Source of the DNA: Achromobacter marplatensis
GTDB lineage: Bacteria; Pseudomonadota; Gammaproteobacteria; Burkholderiales; Burkholderiaceae_B
Assembly: GCF_002209535.1 (NCBI RefSeq)
Contig: NZ_NJIG01000002.1
Location: forward strand, 310,001 to 374,000
Length of the DNA: 64,000 nucleotides
Direction: 5' to 3'
Of the stretch, positions 51,089 through 61,365 are shown one piece after another (position 1 is the stretch's first letter; every line of letters starts with the position of its first letter). A program made the translations under genes and the position numbers. Under the pieces are notes generated by a model. That model was given only the letters and a program-made list of their open reading frames with translations, had not been told where the DNA came from and ran no database searches.

Positions 51089-51178
51089 TATATTCGGGGT
51101 CAGATCGTTACCGGAGTTTCCCTGCATCGCGGACGGCCGGCCGGTGCATCGCCCGTGCAACGGTTGTCAAACCTTGAT

Positions 51179-51207
51179 TTGCTACCTTTGACGCAACGCG
51201 GTAAATT
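51179..51207 (+). promoter_or_regulatory. possible ilvB promoter
   Basis: TTGCTA (51179-51184), 17-bp spacer, TAAATT (51202-51207); each four of six with consensus. The only candidate pair at correct spacing that I see in this leader. Confidence 0.3.
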
Positions 51208-51541
51208 CCATCTCTTGCGTCGGTCTGCCTATCCGAAACCGGCGCGTTGAGGCGGATGGTCAGGGTCACCTCCCAGCCATCCTGCCGCAGTGATACTTGC
51301 TGTTGGCCGCGCCACAAGCGTGTGTTGCCAAAGCTTCCATTTCGACCTCCAGCGTCCCCAAGGGGCGTTTGCACTGCGTTCTGTCGAGCGTGTGCCGGGT
51401 CGGCAGGGTGTCCGGGTGGCGTGGCTCCGTGAGCCGCTAAGCGCCGGATCATGTTGTCGTAGCCGGTATGGGTTCCGTTGCCGCCGTATCCGGGCGAGCA
51501 GCAGTCAGGGTTGCAGGGCCGGTACTGAAAGGAAATACAAC

Positions 51542-53257
51542 ATGGAAATGAATGGCGCCGATATCGTCGTGCGCTGCCTGGCCGATGAGGGCGTGGAACA
51601 CGTTTTCGGCTATCCCGGCGGCGCAGTGCTTTACATCTACGACGCGATCTTCAAGCAAGACAAATTTCAGCATATCCTGGTTCGTCACGAGCAAGCTGCC
51701 GTGCACGCCGCCGATGCCTATTCGCGCTCGTCGCAAAAGGTTGGCGTCTGCCTCGTGACCAGCGGCCCGGGCGTGACCAATGCCGTCACCGGCATCGCCA
51801 CCGCCTATATGGATTCCATCCCCATGGTCATCATCAGCGGGCAAGTGCCCACTGCGGCCATCGGCGAGGACGCCTTCCAGGAATGCGACACCGTCGGCAT
51901 CACGCGTCCCTGCGTCAAGCACAACTTCCTGGTGCGCGACGTCAAGGACCTGGCCGAAACCATGCGCCGCGCGTTCTACATCGCGCGCACGGGCCGTCCC
52001 GGCCCGGTGCTGGTGGATATCCCCAAGGACATCACCGTCGCGCAGTGCAAGTACACGCCGCCCAAGGGCGAGATCTCGATGCGTTCCTACGCGCCTGTGA
52101 ACAAGGGCCACCAGGGGCAGATCAAGAAAGCCGTGCAGATGCTGCTGGCCGCCGAGCGGCCGATGATCTACACGGGCGGCGGGGTCATCCTGTCGAACGC
52201 CGCGCCCGAGCTCAACAAGCTCGTGTCGCAGCTGGGCGCGCCCTGCACCAGCACCCTGATGGGTCTGGGCGGCTACCCGGCCAGCAGCGGCCAGTTCGTG
52301 GGCATGCCCGGCATGCACGGCACGTACGAAGCCAATATGGCGATGCAGCACTGCGACGTGCTGCTGGCCATTGGCGCCCGTTTCGACGACCGCGTGATCG
52401 GCAATCCCAAGCACTTTGCGCAGAACGCCCGCAAGATCATCCATATCGATATCGATCCGTCGTCGATCTCCAAGCGCGTGCGCGTGGACGTCCCGATCGT
52501 CGGTAACGTCAAGGACGTGCTGGCCGACCTGAGCGCCCAGTACGAAGTCGCAGCCGCCGAGCACAAGCCCGCCTCCATCACCAAATGGTGGGAGCAGGTC
52601 GAGACCTGGCGCGGCAAGGAATGCCTGAAGTTCGCCAACTCGGATGAAGTCATCAAGCCGCAGTACGTGGTGGAAAAGCTCTGGGAAGTGACCGGCGGCG
52701 ACGCCTTCGTCACGTCCGACGTGGGCCAGCACCAGATGTGGGCGGCCCAGTACTACAAGTTCGACAAGCCGCGCCGCTGGATCAACTCCGGCGGCCTGGG
52801 CACCATGGGTGTGGGGCTGCCGTACGCGATGGGCGTGCAGATGGCCAACCCTGGGCACGATGTCGCCGTCATCACCGGCGAAGCGTCGATCCAGATGAAC
52901 ATCCAGGAACTGTCGACCTGCCACCAGTACCGTCTGACGCCGAAGATCGTCTGCCTGAACAACCGTTTCCTGGGCATGGTCCGGCAATGGCAGCAGATCG
53001 ATTACGGCTCGCGCTATTCCGAGTCCTACATGGATTCGCTGCCTGACTTCGTCAAGGTGGCCGAGGCCTATGGCCACGTGGGTCTGCGCATCGAGCGTCC
53101 GGCAGATGTCGAACCGGCGTTGCGCGAAGCGTTCGGCAAGCACAAGGAACGTCTGGTCTTCCTGGATTTCATCACCGACCGCACCGAAAACGTGTGGCCG
53201 ATGGTCAAGGCAGGCCGCGGGCTGACCGAAATGCTGCTTGGCTCTGAAGACCTGTAA
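51542..53257 (+). CDS. ilvB: acetolactate synthase, large (catalytic) subunit
   Basis: 571 aa ThDP/FAD enzyme, first common step to valine, leucine and isoleucine. Catalytic E50 (VRHEQAAVHAADAY), GFPGGAV-type FGYPGGAVL, GARFDDRV, and C-terminal FLGMVRQWQQIDYGSRYSESY. At residues 446-448 the ThDP metal-binding motif reads GEA (TGEASIQMN) in place of the common GDG. AAAGGAAAT precedes the ATG at 51542; the longer in-frame reading upstream is non-coding leader. ilvN follows 10 nt later. Confidence 0.97.
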   Translation: MEMNGADIVVRCLADEGVEHVFGYPGGAVLYIYDAIFKQDKFQHILVRHEQAAVHAADAYSRSSQKVGVCLVTSGPGVTNAVTGIATAYMDSIPMVIISGQVPTAAIGEDAFQECDTVGITRPCVKHNFLVRDVKDLAETMRRAFYIARTGRPGPVLVDIPKDITVAQCKYTPPKGEISMRSYAPVNKGHQGQIKKAVQMLLAAERPMIYTGGGVILSNAAPELNKLVSQLGAPCTSTLMGLGGYPASSGQFVGMPGMHGTYEANMAMQHCDVLLAIGARFDDRVIGNPKHFAQNARKIIHIDIDPSSISKRVRVDVPIVGNVKDVLADLSAQYEVAAAEHKPASITKWWEQVETWRGKECLKFANSDEVIKPQYVVEKLWEVTGGDAFVTSDVGQHQMWAAQYYKFDKPRRWINSGGLGTMGVGLPYAMGVQMANPGHDVAVITGEASIQMNIQELSTCHQYRLTPKIVCLNNRFLGMVRQWQQIDYGSRYSESYMDSLPDFVKVAEAYGHVGLRIERPADVEPALREAFGKHKERLVFLDFITDRTENVWPMVKAGRGLTEMLLGSEDL

Positions 53258-53267
53258 GGAGGCCACT

Positions 53268-53759
53268 ATGAAGCACGTGATTTCCGTCCTCCTCGAGAAC
53301 GAACCCGGCGCGCTGTCGCGCGTGGTGGGGCTGTTTTCCGCGCGGGGCTACAACATCGAGACCCTGACCGTGGCGCCCACCGAGGATTCCACGCTGTCGC
53401 GCATGACCATCGTGACGACCGGTTCCGATGAAGTCATCGAACAGATCACCAAGCACCTGAACCGCCTGGTGGATGTCGTTAAAGTGGTGGACCTGACCGA
53501 AGGTGCCCACATCGAGCGCGAGCTGATGCTCGTGAAGGTGCGCGCCGTGGGCAAGGAACGCGAAGAGATGAAGCGCATGGCGGACATCTTCCGCGGCCGC
53601 ATCATCGACGTCACCGACAAGTCCTACACCATCGAATTGACCGGGGTGCAGGAAAAAGTACAGGCCTTCCTGGAGGCCCTGGACCGCAGTGCCATCCTTG
53701 AAACCGTACGCACCGGCGTGTCCGGCATCGGACGCGGTGAACGGATTTTGAAGATTTGA
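53268..53759 (+). CDS. ilvN: acetolactate synthase, small (regulatory) subunit
   Basis: 163 aa, identical in length to IlvH. N-terminal ACT domain (HVISVLLENEPGALSRVVGLFSARGYNIETL) binds valine for feedback inhibition; C-terminal domain VKVRAVGKEREEMKRMADIFRGRI. AAGGAGG lies before the ATG at 53268. Forms a complex with IlvB. 75 bp separate it from ilvC. Confidence 0.97.
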   Translation: MKHVISVLLENEPGALSRVVGLFSARGYNIETLTVAPTEDSTLSRMTIVTTGSDEVIEQITKHLNRLVDVVKVVDLTEGAHIERELMLVKVRAVGKEREEMKRMADIFRGRIIDVTDKSYTIELTGVQEKVQAFLEALDRSAILETVRTGVSGIGRGERILKI

Positions 53760-54851
<1,092 letters not shown>

Positions 54852-54896
54852 TCGACGCCCATGCGCGGGGGGTTAACCCTCGCGCAACAGCGATCA

Positions 54897-54929
54897 AAGC
54901 GGCATGCCTGCGAGGGCATGCCGCTTTTT
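54897..54929 (+). terminator. ilvBNC terminator
   Basis: AAGCGGCATGCC (54897-54908) / GGCATGCCGCTT (54915-54926), loop TGCGAG, then T5C. Another GC hairpin (GCGCGGGGGG / CCCTCGCGC) precedes it at 54863-54886. Confidence 0.88.
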
Positions 54930-55022
54930 CTTGGCTTATTGCTCAGGCACGAGGCTTGCTCTGTCCCGCAAGCGGGGCCAGATGGGTTAACCTTTCACAG
55001 TCCGTTGTAAGTTATTGAGACC

Positions 55023-55796
55023 ATGCCCAATTTTTCCATGCGCGATTCCGAGAACCGCCACCGAAGCATCTACCTGCTGCCCAACGCATTCACCACTGCG
55101 GCGTTGTTCGCGGGGTTCTATGCCGTGGTGCAGGCCATGAACGATCGCTTCGAAGTCGCCGCCATCGCCATTTTCGTGGCCATGGTGCTGGACGGCATGG
55201 ACGGCCGGGTCGCCCGGCTGACCAACACGCAGTCCGCCTTCGGCGAACAATACGACTCGCTGTCGGACATGACGTCCTTCGGCGTGGCGCCCGCGCTGGT
55301 CATGTACGAGTGGATCCTGAACGACCTGGGCCGCTGGGGCTGGCTGGCCGCCTTCGTCTACGTGGCCGGTGCCGCCTTGCGCCTGGCACGGTTCAACACC
55401 AATATCGCCGTCGTCGACAAACGCTATTTCCAGGGCTTGCCCAGCCCGGCTGCGGCCGCGCTGGTGGCGGGTTTCGTCTGGCTGGCCGTGGACAACAAAC
55501 TGCCTATCCATGACAGCCTGATGGCCTGGGTGGCGTTCACGCTGACCATGTACGCCGGCATCACCATGGTGTCGAACGCCCCGTTCTTCAGCGGCAAGAG
55601 CTTCGCCCTGGGCCGCAGCGTGCCGTTCTGGGGCATCTTGCTGGTGGTGGCGGTGTTCGTCTTCGTGTCCAGCGATCCTCCGGTCGTGCTGTTCGGCCTC
55701 TTCGTGCTGTACGGCCTGTCGGGCTGGATCATGTGGGGCTGGCGCTGGAACAAGGCCCGCCGCCTGACGCAAGAGCGCCGCGGCCATTCTTCCTGA
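55023..55796 (+). CDS. pssA: CDP-diacylglycerol--serine O-phosphatidyltransferase
   Basis: 257 aa inner-membrane enzyme making phosphatidylserine, the precursor of phosphatidylethanolamine. CDP-alcohol phosphotransferase motif DG-x2-AR-x8-G-x3-D-x3-D is complete (DGRVARLTNTQSAFGEQYDSLSD, about 60-82). About seven membrane segments. This is the membrane-type (class II) enzyme, not the E. coli type. The decarboxylase gene psd, often beside it, is absent here. Confidence 0.95.
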   Translation: MPNFSMRDSENRHRSIYLLPNAFTTAALFAGFYAVVQAMNDRFEVAAIAIFVAMVLDGMDGRVARLTNTQSAFGEQYDSLSDMTSFGVAPALVMYEWILNDLGRWGWLAAFVYVAGAALRLARFNTNIAVVDKRYFQGLPSPAAAALVAGFVWLAVDNKLPIHDSLMAWVAFTLTMYAGITMVSNAPFFSGKSFALGRSVPFWGILLVVAVFVFVSSDPPVVLFGLFVLYGLSGWIMWGWRWNKARRLTQERRGHSS

Positions 55797-55816
55797 CCCG
55801 CTCGCACCATTCAAAA

Positions 55817-55848
55817 CAAAACCCGCCGATTCGGCGGGTTTTGTTTTT
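55817..55848. terminator. bidirectional terminator between pssA and the lipoprotein gene
   Basis: CAAAACCCGCCGA / TCGGCGGGTTTTG stem with T-rich tracts on both strands (GTTTTT right, complement of AAAACAAAA left). Serves both convergent genes. Confidence 0.9.
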
Positions 55849-55861
55849 GAGGCGGGGGAAG

Positions 55862-56380
55862 TCAGCGCCACATGAATTTGTCGTCGTCGTACATGGGGTC
55901 GGGACCGGGGTGGAAGTGCGTCAGCTTGCTGCCGTCGCGGCCCATGTAGACGTACATCAGCGAATTCCAGACGCCGTTTTCCTTGTAGCGATACGACCAC
56001 ACGACTTCGCGCTTTTCGCCCAGGCCCGCTTCTTCGATGCGCGCTGGCGGCCCGAATTCGCAACGCACGCGGTCCGGTCCCCATTCGCCCACTTCCAGCA
56101 CCTTGAAGTGCTGGTCGGTCAGCAGCGGCACCACTTGGCCCACGCGGCCGTCGGTGCCCACATTGGTCCCCCAGGCGAATTGGCCCATGGGCTGTTGCGT
56201 CCAGATCACACGTTGGCCGCCGCCGGCTTGCGGGCAAGTAAAGTTGGGCTGCCCGAACTGGGTCAGGACCTCGCCGTAAGGCGTGCCGGGGGGCACCTGG
56301 GCCAGGTTGGCACAAGCCGCAAGCCCGGTCAGCGCCAGCGAGGCGAGGGCGGTGCGGGCAGTTTTGTAATATTTAGACAT
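55862..56380 (-). CDS. putative lipoprotein
   Basis: 172 aa. Lipobox LAAC with C23 after a hydrophobic segment (ALASLALTGLAAC). The start of the mature part, VPPGTPYGEVLTQFGQPNF, resembles the BamE/SmpA-like fold in which a glycine/proline turn precedes a small alpha-beta domain. Rich in Trp, Gly and Arg; two more cysteines (C49 and C107). GAGGAG lies before the ATG. Probably outer-membrane associated; role unknown. Confidence 0.85.
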   Translation of the reverse strand: MSKYYKTARTALASLALTGLAACANLAQVPPGTPYGEVLTQFGQPNFTCPQAGGGQRVIWTQQPMGQFAWGTNVGTDGRVGQVVPLLTDQHFKVLEVGEWGPDRVRCEFGPPARIEEAGLGEKREVVWSYRYKENGVWNSLMYVYMGRDGSKLTHFHPGPDPMYDDDKFMWR

Positions 56381-56469
56381 ATGTTTGCTCCTCTGGGGCG
56401 CCGGTCGGGCACCTGCCGGCCTCTGCCGATCGGCCGAAACCGTCTCTGGGGTAATTCTAGCGAATCAGC

Positions 56470-56475
56470 TATAAT
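56470..56475 (+). promoter_or_regulatory. rpsO promoter -10 (TATAAT)
   Basis: A perfect TATAAT in an AT-rich patch, 203 bp before the rpsO ATG. No good -35 at 16-18 bp. The predicted transcript would start near 56482 and carry an about 195-nt leader. Confidence 0.45.
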
Positions 56476-56481
56476 CATCGA

Positions 56482-56677
56482 GCTTTATCAAGTGTATTGA
56501 TTTTGCAAGATGCTTTGCGCCGGCAGTCCGGCTGGAGAAGGAACCGCCTTCAGAGGGCCCCTTCACAGCTATTGAAGCAGCAGTGAGAAAGCAAAAACGC
56601 TTATCGCCGGAATCGCAAATTTTTTCCAAACCACGTCAGGGCACCTCGGCCCTGTCGCATGTCCGAAGAGGTCATCA
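56482..56677 (+). promoter_or_regulatory. structured rpsO leader
   Basis: Contains hairpins GCCGG-CAGT-CCGGC (about 56519-56532), GAAGG/CCTTC (about 56536-56552), and AGGGC/GCCCT (about 56638-56654) just before the GAAGAGG ribosome site. S15 represses its own translation through leader structures in several bacteria; this leader is a candidate. No sequence match to a known S15 leader is claimed. Confidence 0.35.
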
Positions 56678-56947
56678 ATGTCTGTAGCTGACATCAAGAA
56701 ATCCGATATCGTTGCGCAATTCCAACGCGCTCAAGGCGATACCGGCTCCCCCGAAGTTCAGGTGGCTCTGCTCACCGCCCGTATCAACGAACTGACTGGT
56801 CACTTCAAAGAACACATGAAGGACCATCACTCGCGCCGCGGTCTGCTGCGTATGGTCAGCCGTCGCCGCAAGCTGCTCGACTATCTCAAGGGCCGCAATC
56901 CCGATTCGTACCGCGCTCTGATCGAAAAACTCGGTCTGCGTAAGTGA
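56678..56947 (+). CDS. rpsO: 30S ribosomal protein S15
   Basis: 89 aa, exactly the normal length. Binds 16S rRNA and helps nucleate the platform. Conserved [49 protein letters not shown]. The rpsO-pnp pair is conserved across proteobacteria. Confidence 0.99.
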   Translation: MSVADIKKSDIVAQFQRAQGDTGSPEVQVALLTARINELTGHFKEHMKDHHSRRGLLRMVSRRRKLLDYLKGRNPDSYRALIEKLGLRK

Positions 56948-56976
56948 TCGACGGGGCTGGCTCCCCATGACGCAAT

Positions 56977-57020
56977 AACCGTGGTCGGTGCGACGTATTG
57001 TCGCGACGGCCACGGTTTTT
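56977..57020 (+). terminator. rpsO-pnp intergenic hairpin
   Basis: AACCGTGG (56977-56984) and CCACGGTT (57010-57017) enclose a folded centre and are followed by TTT. In E. coli this gap holds an attenuating terminator and RNase III sites controlling pnp; a similar role here is inferred. Confidence 0.5.
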
Positions 57021-57041
57021 CATTTGTAAGGAATAATCGTC

Positions 57042-59204
57042 ATGTTCAACAAAGTGACAAAATCGTTCCAATACGGCCAGCATACGGTCGTTCTGGAAAC
57101 TGGCGAGATCGCTCGCCAGGCCTCCGGCGCCGTTGTGGTGTCGATCGAGGACACCGTTGTTCTGGCCACCGTTGTGGCTTCCAAGAAGGCCAAGCCGGGT
57201 CAAACGTTTTTCCCGCTGACCGTCGACTACATCGAGAAGACCTACGCTGCCGGCCGTATTCCGGGTGGGTTCTTCAAGCGTGAAGGCAAGCCGTCCGAAA
57301 AGGAAACGCTGACCTCGCGCCTGATCGACCGTCCGCTGCGTCCGCTGTTCCCCGAAGACTTCTACAACGAAGTCCAAGTGGTCATCCACACGCTGTCGGT
57401 CAATCCGGAGATCGATCCCGACATCGCCGCCATGATCGGCGCCTCGGCCGCGCTGGCCATTTCGGGCATCCCGTTCAACGGCCCGATCGGCGCCGCGCGC
57501 GTGGGCTACATCGATGGCCAGTACGCCCTGAACCCGACCGCTTCGCAGCTGAAGTCGTCCAAGCTGGACCTGGTTGTCGCCGGTACCGAAAACGCCGTGC
57601 TGATGGTGGAATCGGAAGCCCAACAGCTGTCCGAAGAAATCATGCTGGGTGGCGTGGTCTACGGCCACGAGCAAATGCAGGCTGTCATCAACGCCATTCA
57701 CGAACTGGTGAAGGACGCTGGCAAGCCCGACTGGGACTGGCAAGCTCCGGCCAAGGACGAAGCCCTGATCGCCGCCGTGACCTCGGCTGCCCAGGAAGGC
57801 CTGAACGCCGCCTACCAGATCCGCGAAAAGCAAGCCCGTACCGCCAAGCTGCGTGAAGTGTCGGCTGACGTGTCGGCCAAGCTGGCTGCCGCCGCTGCTG
57901 AAAAGGGCGAGTCGCTGCCGGACGCCGTGACCGTCGACAACATCATGTTCTCGCTGGAATCGGCCATCGTCCGCGGCCAGATCCTGAACGGCGAGCCGCG
58001 TATCGACGGCCGCGACACCCGCACCGTGCGCCCCATCAGCGTGCGTCTGGGCGTGCTGCCCCGCGCACACGGCAGCGCGCTGTTCACCCGTGGTGAAACG
58101 CAAGCGCTGGTCGTGGCCACGCTGGGCACCAAGCAAGACGAACAGATCATCGACGCGCTCATGGGCGAGTACCGTGACCGCTTCATGATGCACTACAACA
58201 TGCCTCCGTTCGCCACCGGCGAAACGGGCCGCATCGGTGTGCCCAAGCGCCGCGAAATCGGCCACGGCCGCCTAGCCAAGCGCTCGCTGATCCCGCTGCT
58301 GCCGGCGCCTGAAGACTTCCAGTACACGATTCGCATCGTGTCGGAAATCACCGAGTCCAATGGCTCGTCGTCGATGGCTTCGGTCTGCGGCGGCTCGCTG
58401 GCCATGATGGACGCCGGCGTGCCGGTCAAGGATCACGTGGCCGGCGTGGCCATGGGCCTGATCCTGGACGGCGGCAAGTTCGCTGTTCTGACCGACATTC
58501 TGGGTGACGAAGATCACCTGGGCGACATGGACTTCAAGGTCGCGGGCACCGAAAACGGCGTCACCGCACTGCAGATGGACATCAAGATCCAGGGCATCAC
58601 GAAGGAAATCATGCAAGTGGCGCTGGCGCAAGCCCGCGAAGGCCGCCTGCACATTCTGACCAAGATGAAGGAAGCGTTGGACGGTTCGCGTGGCGAGCTC
58701 TCGGCTTTCGCCCCGCGCATGCTGACCATCAAGATCAACCCCGAGAAGATCCGCGACGTGATCGGCAAGGGCGGCGCCACCATCCGCGCGCTGACCGAAG
58801 AAACCGGCACGCAGATCGACATCTCCGACGACGGCACGATCGTGATCGCCAGCGTCGACGAAGCGCAGGCCAAAGAAGCCCAGCGCCGCATCGTCGAACT
58901 GACCGCCGACGTCGAAGTGGGCCAGATCTACGAAGGCTCGGTCCTGCGTCTGCTGGACTTCGGCGCCATCGTGCAAGTGCTGCCGGGCCGTGATGGTCTG
59001 CTGCACATCTCGGAAATCGCCAACTACCGCATCGCGAACATCAACGATGTGCTGAAGGTCGGCCAGCAAGTCCGCGTCAAGGTCATCGAGGCCGACGACA
59101 AGGGCCGCCTGCGCCTGTCCATCAAGGCGATCGGCGGCATCGAAGCGCAGCAACCCGCTGCCGCTACCGAGGCAGCCCCCCAATCGGAACCGCAAGCTGA
59201 ATAA
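57042..59204 (+). CDS. pnp: polyribonucleotide nucleotidyltransferase (PNPase)
   Basis: 720 aa 3'-5' phosphorolytic exoribonuclease. Two RNase PH domains (about 12-215 and 315-540) separated by an all-helical domain, a KH domain ([25 protein letters not shown], about 565-620) and S1 domain ([33 protein letters not shown], about 625-695). Catalytic region [17 protein letters not shown] is intact. AAGGAAT precedes the ATG. Degrades mRNA, usually with RNase E. Confidence 0.99.
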   Translation: MFNKVTKSFQYGQHTVVLETGEIARQASGAVVVSIEDTVVLATVVASKKAKPGQTFFPLTVDYIEKTYAAGRIPGGFFKREGKPSEKETLTSRLIDRPLRPLFPEDFYNEVQVVIHTLSVNPEIDPDIAAMIGASAALAISGIPFNGPIGAARVGYIDGQYALNPTASQLKSSKLDLVVAGTENAVLMVESEAQQLSEEIMLGGVVYGHEQMQAVINAIHELVKDAGKPDWDWQAPAKDEALIAAVTSAAQEGLNAAYQIREKQARTAKLREVSADVSAKLAAAAAEKGESLPDAVTVDNIMFSLESAIVRGQILNGEPRIDGRDTRTVRPISVRLGVLPRAHGSALFTRGETQALVVATLGTKQDEQIIDALMGEYRDRFMMHYNMPPFATGETGRIGVPKRREIGHGRLAKRSLIPLLPAPEDFQYTIRIVSEITESNGSSSMASVCGGSLAMMDAGVPVKDHVAGVAMGLILDGGKFAVLTDILGDEDHLGDMDFKVAGTENGVTALQMDIKIQGITKEIMQVALAQAREGRLHILTKMKEALDGSRGELSAFAPRMLTIKINPEKIRDVIGKGGATIRALTEETGTQIDISDDGTIVIASVDEAQAKEAQRRIVELTADVEVGQIYEGSVLRLLDFGAIVQVLPGRDGLLHISEIANYRIANINDVLKVGQQVRVKVIEADDKGRLRLSIKAIGGIEAQQPAAATEAAPQSEPQAE

Positions 59205-59227
59205 GCTGGCAGGCTGATTGAACAAAG

Positions 59228-59255
59228 AACGGCGCCGCGAGGCGCCGTTTTTTTT
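59228..59255 (+). terminator. pnp terminator
   Basis: AACGGCGCC (59228-59236) / GGCGCCGTT (59241-59249), loop GCGA, then eight T. Confidence 0.92.
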
Positions 59256-59385
59256 GCTGCGCCACAATAAATCGGCCAGCGGCCTGATTCATCTTCTTGC
59301 GACTTCACCCCGCTGACGTCTCCCATCTTCGCCGACCTTGCTGTAAAGTCTTGCGGCAGAAAAGGGGGAATCGGATGAGTCAGGT

Positions 59386-60111
59386 ATGACGGGATGGCCA
59401 GGTGGCGCCACCGCCGCGGTGCTGCTTGCCGTGCTGCTGACTGGCTGCATGAGCAGCCCCGGTCCGGGCCAGCGCGGACCCAATAGCGAAGACATGTCGG
59501 CCGATCAGTTCGGACAGACCGACTTCAACCGCACCGTCACGCTGGAAGTCCGCGACAACCTGGCGAGCCTGTATTCCCTGCTGGACAAGCTCTACCGCCG
59601 AAACCCCCGAGAATGGCGCAAGACCGGCGTGGCCGACCAGAAGACGGCCGTGAATCGCGTCAAGCACGCCATCGAGGTCCGCATCCCGCCCAGCGACCTG
59701 GCCGGCCTGCGCGACATCCAGATCCTGGCTGTGTCGCTGGACCCCAACTACTCGGGCGACCGCGTCGGCGCCTTCATCTACGGCCTGGCCGACACCATCA
59801 TCGCGGCCCACAACGGCAAGACCCGGCTGTATGCCACCGACGCGCTGGACGGCCAGCGGGTCTACAATGCCGCACGGAATGTCGAGGCCGCCGCTTGGTT
59901 GCTGGCGTCGCGCCGCAACAATCAAGGCGAGCCGCTGTTGCTGGCCAACGAAATGTCCCCCAACGCCACGAACCTCAGCTTCGAGCGGGAGTTCGGCGCC
60001 ATCATCGGCCGGCTGGACCTGATCGCCAACCTGCTGGGTGAAAACTCGCGGCGCATCGGGATCAACTATGCGCAGGGCCTGCTGCTGTTCAATTTTCTGC
60101 CTGTCCGCTAA
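59386..60111 (+). CDS. unknown lipoprotein
   Basis: 241 aa. Hydrophobic N-terminus AAVLLAVLLTGC gives a lipobox with C21. The mature part is soluble, with TLEVRDNLASLYSLLDKLYRRNPREW, DPNYSGDRVGAFIYGLADTIIAAHNGK and REFGAIIGRLDLIANLLGEN. I do not recognise a family. It lies between pnp and ilvA with 15 nt to the latter, so the two may be co-transcribed. Weak ribosome site (CAGGT). Confidence 0.8.
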   Translation: MTGWPGGATAAVLLAVLLTGCMSSPGPGQRGPNSEDMSADQFGQTDFNRTVTLEVRDNLASLYSLLDKLYRRNPREWRKTGVADQKTAVNRVKHAIEVRIPPSDLAGLRDIQILAVSLDPNYSGDRVGAFIYGLADTIIAAHNGKTRLYATDALDGQRVYNAARNVEAAAWLLASRRNNQGEPLLLANEMSPNATNLSFEREFGAIIGRLDLIANLLGENSRRIGINYAQGLLLFNFLPVR

Positions 60112-60126
60112 CCGGATCTACCCATC

Positions 60127-61344
60127 GTGATCGATATCGCCTCTATCCAGACCGCCCGCGAAAACCTGCGCGGCCAGGTGCTGAAGACCCCCTTTACCCT
60201 GTCGCGCACGCTGTCCGACATTTTCGGCGCCGAGATCTGGCTGAAGTTCGAGAACCTGCAGTTCACGGCTTCGTTCAAGGAACGCGGCGCGTTGAACCGC
60301 ATGCTGACCCTATCCGACGAAGAGCGCGCCAAGGGCGTGATCGCGGTATCGGCCGGCAACCATGCCCAGGGCGTGGCTTACCATGCGCAGCGCATGGGCG
60401 TGCCCGCCGTGATCGTGATGCCGCGCTTCACGCCGACGGTCAAGGTGGCCAACACGCGCCGCTTCGGCGCCGAAGTGGTGTTGGCGGGTGACACCTTTGA
60501 CGACGCCAAGGCCCATGGCTATGAGCTGGCGCAAGCGCGCGGGCTGATCATGATCCACCCCTATGACGACGAAGCCGTCATTTCGGGGCAGGGCACCGTG
60601 GCGCTGGAGATGCTGGAAGACCAGCCCCAGCTGGACACGCTGGTCATCGCCATCGGCGGTGGCGGCCTGATCTCGGGGATCGCCACGGCAGCCAAGGCCT
60701 TGAAGCCGGGCATCGAAATCGTTGGCGTGCAGACCGAGCGCTTCCCGTCGATGTACGCCGCCGTCAAGGGCGTGTCCATGCCGCAGGGCCAGTACACCAT
60801 TGCCGAAGGCATCGCCGTGAAGTCGCCGGGCGCGTTGACCCAGCCCATCGTCAGCCAGCTAGTCGACCAGATTGAACTGGTCAGCGAAAGCGATATCGAG
60901 CACGCCATCGTCGTGCTGCTGGAAATCGAGAAGACCGTGGTGGAAGGCGCCGGCGCCGCGGGTTTGGCGGCACTGCTGCGCGCGCAGGAAGCGGGCAGCG
61001 ACCGCTTCAAGGGCAAGCGCATCGGGCTGGTGCTGACGGGCGGCAACATCGATCCGTTGATGCTGGGCGAATTGATCGAACGCGGCATGGTGCGCGCCGG
61101 GCGTCTGGCCCGCATCCGCGTGGACTTGCGCGACTTGCCGGGTGCTTTGGCGCACGCCACCAAGCTGATCGCCGACGCCCAGGCAAACATCACCGAAGTG
61201 CATCACCAGCGCGCGTTCACCTCATTGCCGGTGCGTAACGTCGAGGTGGACTTCGTGTTGCAGACGCGCGGTCCTGACCACATCCTTGAAGTGATCGACA
61301 TTCTGAATGCTGCCGGGTTTGCGGCCAGCAATCACGATCACTAG
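60127..61344 (+). CDS. ilvA: threonine ammonia-lyase
   Basis: 405 aa from a GTG at 60127. PLP enzyme converting threonine to 2-oxobutyrate, first step of isoleucine synthesis. K51 in FTASFKERGALN is the Schiff-base lysine; AIGGGGLISGIA binds phosphate. It has a single C-terminal ACT-type domain (about 325-405, RIRVDLRDLPGALAHATKLIADAQAN), the short type rather than the 514-aa E. coli enzyme with two. Fits with ilvBNC 8 kb away. Confidence 0.95.
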   Translation: MIDIASIQTARENLRGQVLKTPFTLSRTLSDIFGAEIWLKFENLQFTASFKERGALNRMLTLSDEERAKGVIAVSAGNHAQGVAYHAQRMGVPAVIVMPRFTPTVKVANTRRFGAEVVLAGDTFDDAKAHGYELAQARGLIMIHPYDDEAVISGQGTVALEMLEDQPQLDTLVIAIGGGGLISGIATAAKALKPGIEIVGVQTERFPSMYAAVKGVSMPQGQYTIAEGIAVKSPGALTQPIVSQLVDQIELVSESDIEHAIVVLLEIEKTVVEGAGAAGLAALLRAQEAGSDRFKGKRIGLVLTGGNIDPLMLGELIERGMVRAGRLARIRVDLRDLPGALAHATKLIADAQANITEVHHQRAFTSLPVRNVEVDFVLQTRGPDHILEVIDILNAAGFAASNHDH

Positions 61345-61365
61345 AAACGACGGTTAGCCGGGCGA

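Larger units (their letters stand above)
50948..51541. other. 594-bp gene-free region before ilvB
   Basis: Holds a diverged inverted copy of the GC repeat (51015-51088), a possible promoter at 51179-51207, and roughly 330 bp of untranslated leader. I looked for a leader peptide rich in Leu/Ile/Val followed by an attenuator and found none. Confidence 0.55.

Noticed and set aside
51100-51541. Leader-peptide attenuator for ilvB
   Set aside because: No short frame rich in Leu, Val and Ile followed by alternative hairpins and a T run was found.
51290-51541. 84-codon N-terminal extension of acetolactate synthase
   Set aside because: Arg/Ser/Cys-rich, unlike any acetolactate synthase; the ATG at 51542 has a good ribosome site and matches the usual N-terminus.
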